Shown: positions 1 to 6,952, counted from the first letter of the stretch. The stretch is DNA of 10,074 bases from Pseudooctadecabacter sp. (GCA_020628265.1 JAHDFG010000060.1:1-10074), one strand, 5' to 3'. Program-made: numbers and translations. The notes: generated from the letters alone by a model not told the origin.

Positions 1-92
1 CGTGGTCTTATGAGGACCCCAAGGACGACGTGGCCGAGATCAAGGGCTATCTGGCGTTTTATCCTAACAAGGTCGCGGTTGAGCAGCTCTGA
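1..92 (+). CDS. DUF427-family protein, C-terminal fragment
   Basis: Reading from base 3, the window opens inside a gene whose last 29 residues begin WSYEDPKDD, continue through EIKGYLAFYPNKV and end at TGA (90-92). The pattern of an aromatic-rich strand, then 'Ala/Glu-Ile-Lys-Gly-Tyr-x-Ala-Phe-Tyr' and a short acidic tail is the typical C-terminal end of the DUF427 family (Pfam NTP_transf_9). These are small proteins of about 90-130 residues with a compact beta fold and no established biochemical role. Only the end is visible, so length, start and regulation cannot be judged. Its stop directly abuts the stop of the convergent ClC gene. The family call rests on a short stretch and is moderately secure. 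Confidence 0.7.
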   Translation, partial: WSYEDPKDDVAEIKGYLAFYPNKVAVEQL

Positions 93-1781
93 TCAGGAGT
101 GTTCTTCGGCCGCCGTGGCTGCCAGCGCCCGATTGAACGCCCGTAGCGCATCAATCTGGAACAACGCACCCCGCAACTCGGGCGGGCCGTCCCCTGTTGA
201 AGTCACCACCACAGGAATAAAGGTGGATCCCGTCGCCTCAAGGATCGGCATCGCCTGATCGAGGGTCAGATCCTCGGCCACATAGGTGCCTTCCTGAATG
301 AGTTTGGCACAGGCTTCCGCGTCTGCGGCGCGCGGGTGGTCGACCCCGCGCATGACGCTTGCCACCTTGAACGTGCTGAGCAGATAGGCCTGTGGCCCCG
401 CCGCCAGATGCACCCCGCGCCGTTCCAACTGGCTAAGGAAGAAACTGCGGTCCACAAGGCGCGATGCCAGCGCGGATGACAGGGACACCGACACCATCAC
501 CGCAATCCCCGTTTGCCAGTCGCCCGTCAGTTCAAACACAATCAACGTGGTGGAAATCGGCGATCCCAGAACAGCTGCCGATACGGCCCCCATGCCCGCC
601 AGCGCATAAAGCGTCCCCTCCCCCGAAACGTCCGGAAAAATCGCAGTGGCCACGATCCCGAAGGCCAGCCCCGTCAAGGCGCCAACCATCAGCGACGGGG
701 AAAACACCCCCCCGCCCATGCGGCCCGCCATCGTGATGGCGACGGCGAAAATCTTGATGATGACGAACACCACGGCCTCATGGAACAACAGCCGGCCCGT
801 CAAAGCATCCGACGTTGTCTCATAACCCACGCCGATAATATGCGGATAGAAGATTGCGATCGCGCCAAGCAAGGTCCCCGCCACCATCGGACGCAGATAT
901 CGGGGCAAACCCGAGCGCGCCTGCAAAGCAGTGCCAAGGTCGTCCGCCCAGAAAATCGTCCGCATCAGGATCACCGCGACCAGACCGCAGAGCAGCCCTA
1001 GGATCAGAAAGGCAGGCAGTTCGACATAGAAGGCGAGGATGTTCTGGTTGGGGATCAGAAACTCGGTCACATCGCCGTAGACCAGCCGGTTGATCACCGT
1101 GCCTGCGACCGACGCGATGACAATCGGGGCAAAGGCATGGACCGCAAAGTGGCGTAGGATAACCTCAAGCGCGAACAAGGCCCCCGCGATGGGCGCGTTG
1201 AAACTGGCGGACACGGCGGCGGCAACGGCACAGCCCAACAGGTCACGCCCCGTGATGCCGTCGGCGCGGATGGCACGGCTGACAAAGGTCGACAGGATCG
1301 CGGCAAGATGGACGACCGGCCCTTCACGGCCCGTCGATCCGCCCGTGGACAGCGTGATGAAAGAGGCCACGGTTGAGGCAAAACCCTTACGCCGTTCAAC
1401 GCGCCCCTCATACAGGGCAGCGCCCTCAATCACATCCGCCACAGACCGCACGCGGCCATCGTCGGTAAAGCGGTTCAGGATCAGACCCACAGCCAGGCCA
1501 CCGACCATAGGGATCAACAGGATCCACCACCAATCCAGCTCGGCGGCGATGGAATGCAGATGCGCCACATCATCCGTGCCGTATAGCCATGCCTGCAACG
1601 TCTCGATGCCGAACCGAAAAGCAATGGCAGCGCAGCTCGCCACGATCCCGATGACCAAAGCGATGAACCAGAACTGCACCTGACTTGGCCCACGGGTCCG
1701 CACAAGGGTCCAGCCGTCGCGACAGGCGCAGACCACGTCATCGACGCTCTGCCCGATCAGCGACTTCTGCGGCTTGCTCAT
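93..1781 (-). CDS. ClC-type chloride channel/transporter with degenerate CBS-like tail
   Basis: This is a polytopic inner-membrane protein of 562 residues in the ClC family, which moves chloride or other anions as channels or Cl-/H+ exchangers. Hallmarks are the gating-glutamate motif GREGP (residues 151-155, Glu153), FNAPIAGALFALE (194-206) and GGVFSP (357-362), within many hydrophobic segments between about residues 36 and 440. The last ~90 residues (about 470-550) resemble a shortened, degenerate CBS regulatory module. Three positions differ from the exchanger ClC-ec1: the GSGIP loop is replaced by VRSVA (111-115), the internal proton glutamate by Val207, and the chloride-binding tyrosine apparently by Phe448. 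The start MSKPQK was chosen because AGGG lies 8 bases upstream; an open extension to 1898 would run through the divergent gene's start. Family is certain; channel versus exchanger is not. Confidence 0.9.
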   Translation of the reverse strand: MSKPQKSLIGQSVDDVVCACRDGWTLVRTRGPSQVQFWFIALVIGIVASCAAIAFRFGIETLQAWLYGTDDVAHLHSIAAELDWWWILLIPMVGGLAVGLILNRFTDDGRVRSVADVIEGAALYEGRVERRKGFASTVASFITLSTGGSTGREGPVVHLAAILSTFVSRAIRADGITGRDLLGCAVAAAVSASFNAPIAGALFALEVILRHFAVHAFAPIVIASVAGTVINRLVYGDVTEFLIPNQNILAFYVELPAFLILGLLCGLVAVILMRTIFWADDLGTALQARSGLPRYLRPMVAGTLLGAIAIFYPHIIGVGYETTSDALTGRLLFHEAVVFVIIKIFAVAITMAGRMGGGVFSPSLMVGALTGLAFGIVATAIFPDVSGEGTLYALAGMGAVSAAVLGSPISTTLIVFELTGDWQTGIAVMVSVSLSSALASRLVDRSFFLSQLERRGVHLAAGPQAYLLSTFKVASVMRGVDHPRAADAEACAKLIQEGTYVAEDLTLDQAMPILEATGSTFIPVVVTSTGDGPPELRGALFQIDALRAFNRALAATAAEEHS

Positions 1782-1864
1782 CTGCCCTGCCCTGTCCCAA
1801 GCGACATCTTTTATCGCGCACGTCCCTGCCTTAAGGTCTGGTGACTTCACCGGAAAGGGGCCAC
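1782..1864. promoter_or_regulatory. Divergent intergenic region between the ClC and oxidase genes
   Basis: This 83-base gap must hold the promoters of both divergent genes unless they start inside coding DNA. On the minus strand GATAAA (1815-1810) could be a -10 box for the ClC gene, but no good -35 lies 17 bases upstream. On the plus strand no convincing sigma-70 pair is visible. A strong purine-rich ribosome binding site, GGAAAGGGG (1852-1860), lies 4 bases before the oxidase ATG at 1865. The role is inferred from position rather than from promoter motifs. Confidence 0.45.
1840..1851. promoter_or_regulatory. Inverted repeat GGTGA-CT-TCACC, possible operator
   Basis: A perfect 5-base inverted repeat with a 2-base spacer lies immediately before the ribosome binding site of the oxidase gene and inside the divergent promoter region. 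Its size and position suit a dimeric repressor site, but arms of 5 bases also arise by chance in a sequence of this length and composition. No specific regulator family is assigned. Confidence 0.25.
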
Positions 1865-3241
1865 ATGACGATACAAACGGCCATAGACGCGCTGGCACCA
1901 GTGTTAGGCGATCGCTTGTCGCGGTCCAAGTCCGATCTGGACGCCCATGGCCAATCGGAAACTCATTTCCGCGTGACCCCGCCCGATGCGGTCGCCTACC
2001 CCCAGTCCACCAAGGACGTCGCCACGATTGTCAAAATTTGTGCAGACCATGACTGCCCCGTGATCGGCTACGGCGCGGGCACGTCGCTTGAAGGCCACGC
2101 ACTCGCTGTGCAGGGGGGCCTCGCAGTGGACTTTCGCGATATGTCCGCCGTGTTGGAGGTCCGCGCCGAAGACATGACCGCCCGCGTCCAGCCGGGCATC
2201 ACACGCGAGGCCCTGAACGAGGAGTTGCGCGCAACGGGGTTGTTCTTTCCCGTCGACCCCGGGGCCAATGCCTCGATCGGGGGGATGGTCAGCACGCGCG
2301 CCAGCGGGACGACCGCCGTGCGCTACGGGACGATGCGGGACAACGTGGCCGCACTTGAGGTCGTGATGGCGGACGGACGCATCATCCGCACCGGCACCGG
2401 CGCCCGCAAATCCAGCGCAGGTTACGATCTGACCGCCCTTATGGTCGGCTCGGAAGGCACGCTTGGCCTGATCACCGAAGTCACCCTGCGCCTCCATGGT
2501 CAGCCAGAGGCCGTCGGGGCTGCGACCTGTGCGTTCAATAGCATCGAAAACGCCGTTGCAGCCGTGACAGCCACCATCGCGATGGGCATCCCCATGGCGC
2601 GGATCGAATTTCTGGATGCCGCCGCCGTCGCAGCCGTCAACGCATACTCCAACGCCAGCTTCCCGCTGACCCCGCACCTGATGGTGGAATTCCACGGCAC
2701 CGACGCGGGCGTCGCCGAACAGGCCGAACGATTTGGCGAGATTGCAGCAGAATACGGCGGTGCGGCCTTCGAATGGGCCACCCGCGCCGAGGACCGGACC
2801 CGCCTGTGGACCATGCGGCACCACGCCTATTGGGCGATCCTTGCAACCCGCAAAGGGGCGACCGCCATCGTGACGGACGTCTGCGTGCCGATCAGCGCGC
2901 TGGCCCAAGCGGTGGAGGAAACGCAAAGCGACATAGACGCCTCGCCCCTGTCCGCGCCCATTCTGGGCCACGTGGGCGATGGCAACTTCCACGCCATCCT
3001 GATGATCGACCCCGAAGACGAAGCCGAACGCAAAGCTGCACAGGCCCTGTCCGCCGGTATGGCGGAACGCGCGTTGCGTCTGGGCGGAACTGTGACGGGC
3101 GAACACGGCGTGGGCATCGGCAAACTGGACTACATGGCCGCCGAACACGGGGGCGGTTGGGACGTCATGGCAAGCGTAAAGCGGGCGCTCGATCCGCAGA
3201 ACATCCTCAACCCCGGCAAAGTGGTCAGGATGAACGGATGA
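1865..3241 (+). CDS. FAD-linked oxidase, D-lactate dehydrogenase (cytochrome)-like
   Basis: This 458-residue flavoprotein belongs to the FAD-linked oxidase family of D-2-hydroxyacid dehydrogenases. It most resembles mitochondrial LDHD-type D-lactate dehydrogenase, which oxidises D-lactate to pyruvate and passes electrons to a cytochrome or quinone. The FAD-binding PCMH domain (about 40-215) has GAGTSLEGH (70-78), DPGANASIGG (131-140), RYGTMRDN (153-160) and VGSEGTLG (194-201). The C-terminal domain has GHVGDGNFH (368-376) and TGEHGVGIGK (411-420), giving the expected metal/substrate residues His369, His376, Glu413 and His414. It ends with the usual NPGK motif. Start ATG 1865 has a strong ribosome binding site; GTG at 1841 is in frame but poorly served. 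Substrate could also be glycolate, 2-hydroxyglutarate or another D-2-hydroxyacid. The next gene overlaps it by four bases, so the two are co-translated. Confidence 0.87.
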   Translation: MTIQTAIDALAPVLGDRLSRSKSDLDAHGQSETHFRVTPPDAVAYPQSTKDVATIVKICADHDCPVIGYGAGTSLEGHALAVQGGLAVDFRDMSAVLEVRAEDMTARVQPGITREALNEELRATGLFFPVDPGANASIGGMVSTRASGTTAVRYGTMRDNVAALEVVMADGRIIRTGTGARKSSAGYDLTALMVGSEGTLGLITEVTLRLHGQPEAVGAATCAFNSIENAVAAVTATIAMGIPMARIEFLDAAAVAAVNAYSNASFPLTPHLMVEFHGTDAGVAEQAERFGEIAAEYGGAAFEWATRAEDRTRLWTMRHHAYWAILATRKGATAIVTDVCVPISALAQAVEETQSDIDASPLSAPILGHVGDGNFHAILMIDPEDEAERKAAQALSAGMAERALRLGGTVTGEHGVGIGKLDYMAAEHGGGWDVMASVKRALDPQNILNPGKVVRMNG

Positions 3242-5004
3242 CCAAGGACAAAGACACCCCACCACAGTCAGACAACGAGGTGATCGACCGGATCTACGAG
3301 GTCGCTGTCGATCCTTCCCGCTATGAGGCCCTGCTCGACCACTGGGAGGCCATGATCGGGCCGCAGCGGGCGGGTGCCCATGGCGAGCTGGAGGCCGCCC
3401 CCGCCATCGGCCTTGACCATCTTGCCGGTCACATCGAACGCGCGGATCAGGTGCTGGACCGCGTCATTAATACCGACACGCCGCAGGGGCCGGACGCCCT
3501 TGTGACCCAAATTGACCGCTCCGCGGCCTTCGCCGTTGATGACGGTTTGCGGGTCCTTGCCCATAACCTTGCGGCGGCCCAACAACTCAAAATCACCATC
3601 GGCAGCCGGATCGAGGACCTGAGCCTCGGCGACGGCGATGCAGGCCAGCTGGCCCAACACATCCGGCGTCTGCTGCGCGCAAATGACGACACGCCCGTGG
3701 TCTTGCGCGCGCGCGATGGTTCAAGCGACCGTTTGGTCGTGTTTCACCTGCGCTGCGTGCGCACCGATCCGGCGGGACCATTCGTGCTGGTTCTGTCGTC
3801 CGATATGGGGTGGCCCCACGGCTTTAGCGACATGCTCCGCGCTGCGTTCGAACTGACGCCGGCCGAAACAGATGTGGTCCGCGCCCTGACCGAGGGCCGC
3901 ACCCTCGCCCAAGTGGCCGAGGCCCGCAGCCGCAGCATCGACACGATCCGCGCGCAATTGAAATCGATCATGGCCAAGACCGAAACGCGCAGCCAGACGG
4001 AGCTGGTGCGCCTGACGCTGTCCACCATGGAGATCGCGCAGTTTACGGCTGCGGCAACCGATACCGCACCGGAGACATCGACAGGTTTCGCCCGCCTGAA
4101 ACCGGTGCCGTTCCATACGATCACCCTGCGCGACGGGCGGCGGATGGACTACCTGATCCTTGGCGATCCGGTGGGCCGCCCGCTGATCTACCTGCCGCTG
4201 GACTACGGCCTCACCCGCTGGCCCGCCGATGCCGAAGAAGATGCCCGCAAGCGCGGCATCAGGGTCATCGTTCCGGTCCGCGCGGGCTTTGGCCATTCAA
4301 CCCCTTTGCCCAAGCGCGCGCCCTACATGCCGGAGCTTGCGGACGATCTGGCCGAACTGATGAACGCGCTCGGCGTCAAATCGGCCCCCTTCCTCAGCCT
4401 TGGAGGGGACAGCCACATCGCAACCATGTTCCACGCAGCCCACCCCGACCGGATCACCGCCCTTGTGGCCTGCGCCGGTGTTCTGCCAATGACGCGCCCC
4501 GAACAATACGACCGCATGGACAAATGGCACCGCTTTATTCTTGCCGGTGCCCGCTATACGCCGCACCTTCTGCCGTTCATGGTGAAGGCAGGGTTTGCCT
4601 TGGCCAAACGGCTGGGCAAGCGGGGCTTCCTGCATGCCGTCTACGGCAAGTCCGATGCGGATATGAACACCATCGCCGACCCTGATGCGTTCGAGGCCTT
4701 GGTGGTCGGATCGGAAGTCTGCCTGTCGGACCGTCACAGCGCCCATGATGCCTTCTCCCGCGAGGTCATCTCGCACGAGACGACGGAATGGACCGAGGAT
4801 GCACTCGCCATGAAAGACAGCATCCCCGTGATCTTCATGAATGGCCTGCAAGACCCGCAGACGCCCCCCGCGACCCTGGCGGAATTCAAGGCGGACTATC
4901 CGTGGATTGCCTTTGATGTCTTCCCCGACGGCGGGCAGCTTTTGTTCTTTTCAAAGTGGCGTCAGGTGCTCGACCGGGTACAGGATTTCCTTACCCCGGA
5001 TTGA
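3238..5004 (+). CDS. LuxR-type regulator fused to an alpha/beta-hydrolase-like domain
   Basis: This 588-residue protein seems to be a one-component regulator. Residues ~14-200 form a poorly conserved sensor region with PAS-like features (AFAVDDGLRVLAHN, 97-110). Residues ~204-262 are a LuxR/GerE helix-turn-helix, with LTPAETDVVRALTEG and then SIDTIRAQLKSIMAKT. Residues ~290-588 look like an alpha/beta hydrolase, with RAGFGHS (348-354), a nucleophile-elbow-like GGDSH (Ser392) and an acid in GLQDPQTP (Asp539). Where the catalytic histidine is expected, the sequence reads DGGQLLFFSKW with Gln567, so the triad looks broken. The domain may bind a ligand rather than cleave it. The ATG overlaps the oxidase stop as ATGA, and AGGA (3227-3230) lies 7 bases upstream. 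Domain calls are firm; ligand and targets are unknown. Confidence 0.85.
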   Translation: MTKDKDTPPQSDNEVIDRIYEVAVDPSRYEALLDHWEAMIGPQRAGAHGELEAAPAIGLDHLAGHIERADQVLDRVINTDTPQGPDALVTQIDRSAAFAVDDGLRVLAHNLAAAQQLKITIGSRIEDLSLGDGDAGQLAQHIRRLLRANDDTPVVLRARDGSSDRLVVFHLRCVRTDPAGPFVLVLSSDMGWPHGFSDMLRAAFELTPAETDVVRALTEGRTLAQVAEARSRSIDTIRAQLKSIMAKTETRSQTELVRLTLSTMEIAQFTAAATDTAPETSTGFARLKPVPFHTITLRDGRRMDYLILGDPVGRPLIYLPLDYGLTRWPADAEEDARKRGIRVIVPVRAGFGHSTPLPKRAPYMPELADDLAELMNALGVKSAPFLSLGGDSHIATMFHAAHPDRITALVACAGVLPMTRPEQYDRMDKWHRFILAGARYTPHLLPFMVKAGFALAKRLGKRGFLHAVYGKSDADMNTIADPDAFEALVVGSEVCLSDRHSAHDAFSREVISHETTEWTEDALAMKDSIPVIFMNGLQDPQTPPATLAEFKADYPWIAFDVFPDGGQLLFFSKWRQVLDRVQDFLTPD

Positions 5005-5005
5005 T

Positions 5006-5023
5006 TTACCCCATTTGGGGTAA
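5006..5023 (+). terminator. Stem-loop one base after the LuxR/hydrolase stop
   Basis: TTACCCCATTTGGGGTAA is an inverted repeat with 8-base perfect arms and a 2-base centre, equivalent to a 7-bp stem with an ATTT loop. It starts one base after the stop codon. It has no following T-run, so it is a weak intrinsic terminator at best. It could instead protect the 3' end from exonucleases or be a palindromic protein-binding site. Confidence 0.35.
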
Positions 5024-5078
5024 GCGCAGAATTTACCAAAGGGTTAATTTTGATTCCATTAAGAACGACATAGCTAAT

Positions 5079-5103
5079 GGTCTTCGGACCCAAAATTTCT
5101 TTT
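5079..5103 (+). terminator. TTCG-tetraloop hairpin with T-rich tail
   Basis: GGTC-TTCG-GACC (5079-5090) makes a short stem capped by the very stable UUCG tetraloop in RNA. It is followed by CAAAATTTCTTTT, which is T-rich but not a clean U-tract. It is a plausible second terminator or 3'-end element for the rightward operon. The stem has only 4 pairs, so the call is tentative. Confidence 0.3.
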
Positions 5104-5147
5104 AGACCCCGTTTGAGCGAGTGTGGTGATGGCGGGTTTTTCAAATC

Positions 5148-5161
5148 GTCGGGTGACCGAC
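5148..5161 (+). other. Hairpin with GTGA (GNRA-type) tetraloop
   Basis: GTCGG-GTGA-CCGAC gives a perfect 5-bp stem with a GUGA loop if transcribed rightwards, a GNRA tetraloop typical of structured RNAs. On the opposite strand the loop would be TCAC, so the GNRA reading favours a plus-strand RNA. It sits between the TTCG hairpin and the longer stem at 5168. Confidence 0.3.
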
Positions 5162-5167
5162 AAACTT

Positions 5168-5237
5168 AAGCGGCCTGGGGGGGCAATGACGCGCTATATT
5201 CAGCGTTAAACTCCCAAATGGCCGCTTTTGCTTTTGC
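5168..5237 (+). terminator. Long-range stem AAGCGGCC / GGCCGCTT followed by T-rich tail
   Basis: AAGCGGCC (5168-5175) pairs perfectly with GGCCGCTT (5220-5227). TGGGGG just inside can pair with CTCCCA (5211-5216) with one G-U, leaving a 3-base bulge (AAT). The interior contains a small CGCT/AGCG hairpin. The 3' arm runs into TTTTGCTTTTGC, so a plus-strand transcript would end in a terminator-like U-rich stretch. The 44-base spacing of the outer arms is long for a simple terminator and suggests a folded RNA element. Confidence 0.35.
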
Positions 5238-5302
5238 GACATTTCAATGTGAACGCAGGGGGCAAACCCAATCAGGATTGCACGTAGGCGATCTGGGCCC
5301 GT

Positions 5303-6952
5303 TTAGGCCGCCAGCAAGGCTTTTGCGGCCGCACGCGCCTCGTCCGTGATCGTGTCGCCACTGATCATACGGGCGATTTCGTCGATCCGGTCCGCATCGG
5401 CCAGCCCGACCACCGTCGACAGGGTCGCCTCTTTCGTCTGGCGCTTTTCCACGCGCCAGTGATGATCCCCAAGGGCCGCCACCTGCGGGCTGTGGGTGAC
5501 AACCAGCACCTGCCCCTGCCCTGCAAGTTGCGACAGCCGCCGACCAACGGCGTCCGCAGTGGCCCCGCCCACGCCGCGGTCGATTTCATCGAAAATCAAT
5601 GTCAGCCCTGAATCAGCCCCGGTCAGACAGACCTTCAGCGCCAGCAGAAAGCGGCTCAGCTCGCCCCCCGACGCAATCTTTCCAATCGGCCCCGCAGGGG
5701 CGCCGGGGTTGGTCGCCACGGTGAAGGCCACCGTATCCACACCGTCAGGCCCTGCCTCGGTCGGTGTGATTTCTGTCGCAAAAACAGCGCGTTCCATCTT
5801 TAGCGGGGCCAGTTCGCCAGCCATCGCCTTGTCCAGCTTCGCTGCTGCCTTGCTGCGCTGCGCTGTCAGTTTGGCCGCCGCATCGTCGTAGGCCGCTTGC
5901 GCGGCATCAACTGCGGACTTCAGATCCGCAAGGTCGGACGCGCCGCGATCCAGATCCTGCAAACGGCTCCGCAGACCGTCCGCGAAAGTCCCAAGATCAT
6001 CCGCCAGAACCCCATGTTTCCGCGCCAGACCTCGGATTGCGAACAGACGTTCCTCAACCTGTTCCAACTCATTGGGATTGAAGGCCAGCGCATCCATGCA
6101 GGCCTCAACGCCCGATTGCGCCTCCGACAATTCGGCCATAGCGCGGTCGAGTGCGGCCAAGGCCCCCTCGAGCGTCCCGTCCGCCTGACCTGCCGCGTCC
6201 GACAGCCAGCGGGCCGCGTCCCCCATCATGCCCTCGGCCCCATTCAGGCCAAGCGCCTCATAAGCCTTAGAGATATCTTCCCCAATCTTTTCAGCCGCTT
6301 GCATCCGGCGACGTTGTTGATCCAACTGCGCATCTTCGCCCGGCTCAGGCGATAGCGCATCCAACTCGCCAACCGCATGACGCAGGAAGTCCTCTTCCTC
6401 CTGCAATTCGGCGACGCGGGCTTCGGCAGTGGTCAAATCCGACTTGGCCGCGGACAAGGCACGCCACGCGGCGCGTACACGGTCCCGTCCCGCCTGCAAT
6501 CCGCCAAAGTCGTCCAGCAACATCATATGTCCACGCGGGTTCAACAGGCCGCGGTCATCATGCTGGCCGTGCAGTTCCACAAGCGTCTCGGACACGGCGC
6601 GCAAAATCTCACCACTGACGCGCCGGTCGTTGATCCAGGCGGTCTTGCGCCCGTCCTTGCTGTTCACCCGCCGCAGGATCAGCGCATCGTCGTAGGCAAA
6701 ACCCGCCTCGCGCAGCACATCCCATGCCGCGTGATCCTCGGCGAGATCAAATTCGGCAATAACTTCTCCCTGATCGGCCCCCTGCCGGACCAGTTCCGCA
6801 CGGCCCCGCCAACCAAGGACAAAGCCTAAGGAATCCAACAGGATCGACTTGCCCGCCCCTGTTTCACCGGTCAGCACGTTCAGCCCGGGCTGAAACGCAA
6901 GTTCCAGCCGGTCGATGATCAACATATCGCGGATATCAAGGTGTCGCAGCAT
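5303..6952 (-). CDS. recN: DNA repair protein RecN
   Basis: RecN is a cytoplasmic SMC-like ATPase that acts early in recombinational repair of double-strand breaks. The 549 residues match the usual length. The N-terminal ATPase half carries Walker A GETGAGKS (29-36) and ELHGQHD (126-132). The middle (about 155-380) is heptad-rich coiled coil interrupted by less regular segments. The C-terminal half carries the ABC signature SGGEL (428-432), Walker B TLIFDEID (451-458) and THSPQVAA with His487. The start is forced: an in-frame TGA directly precedes ATG 6952, and the N-terminus aligns with RecN proteins from Met1. It lies 34 bases after bamD and is probably co-transcribed with it. Its best Shine-Dalgarno sequence is unusually far upstream and separated by a hairpin. 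No LexA-type operator was recognised. Confidence 0.97.
   Translation of the reverse strand: MLRHLDIRDMLIIDRLELAFQPGLNVLTGETGAGKSILLDSLGFVLGWRGRAELVRQGADQGEVIAEFDLAEDHAAWDVLREAGFAYDDALILRRVNSKDGRKTAWINDRRVSGEILRAVSETLVELHGQHDDRGLLNPRGHMMLLDDFGGLQAGRDRVRAAWRALSAAKSDLTTAEARVAELQEEEDFLRHAVGELDALSPEPGEDAQLDQQRRRMQAAEKIGEDISKAYEALGLNGAEGMMGDAARWLSDAAGQADGTLEGALAALDRAMAELSEAQSGVEACMDALAFNPNELEQVEERLFAIRGLARKHGVLADDLGTFADGLRSRLQDLDRGASDLADLKSAVDAAQAAYDDAAAKLTAQRSKAAAKLDKAMAGELAPLKMERAVFATEITPTEAGPDGVDTVAFTVATNPGAPAGPIGKIASGGELSRFLLALKVCLTGADSGLTLIFDEIDRGVGGATADAVGRRLSQLAGQGQVLVVTHSPQVAALGDHHWRVEKRQTKEATLSTVVGLADADRIDEIARMISGDTITDEARAAAKALLAA

Larger units (their letters stand above)
5005..5302. other. 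Convergent intergenic region with several stem-loops
   Basis: No convincing protein gene lies in these 298 bases between two convergent transcription units. The region is more A/T-rich than its neighbours and carries several inverted repeats, listed separately: 5006-5023, 5079-5090 (TTCG loop), 5148-5161 (GTGA loop) and 5168-5227. Two shorter ones are also present, ACATT-TC-AATGT at 5239-5250 and CAATC-AG-GATTG at 5270-5281. A weak sigma-70-like pair on the plus strand, TTGATT (5050-5055) and GCTAAT (5073-5078) with a 17-base spacer, precedes the TTCG hairpin. Termination of both operons, a 3'-end-derived small RNA, or both would fit. Confidence 0.5.

Noticed and set aside
1782..1898. N-terminal extension of the ClC protein to 1898
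   Set aside because: The extra 39 residues would be encoded across the divergent promoter region and the other gene's start, with no ribosome binding site, while the ATG at 1781 has AGGG at suitable spacing.
2773..3237. Extension of the LuxR/hydrolase frame 155 codons upstream of 3238
   Set aside because: That stretch is an out-of-frame reading of the oxidase gene, rich in Arg and Gly. The ATG at 3238 has AGGA at 7 bases and the typical ATGA overlap.
1904..3265. A 453-codon open frame on the minus strand opposite the oxidase gene
   Set aside because: It is the antisense shadow of a clear flavoprotein gene in high-GC DNA. Its translation is rich in His, Gly and Cys and matches no family I recognise.
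5041..5064. Possible CtrA site (TTAA-N7-TTAA) near GGGTTAATTTTG
   Set aside because: The two TTAA boxes are 11 bases apart rather than 7, and no gene start follows.
5129..5209. A 26-codon plus-strand ORF in the convergent gap (begins MAGFSNRR)
   Set aside because: It has no Shine-Dalgarno sequence, is very short, and overlaps the hairpins at 5148 and 5168, which explain the sequence better.
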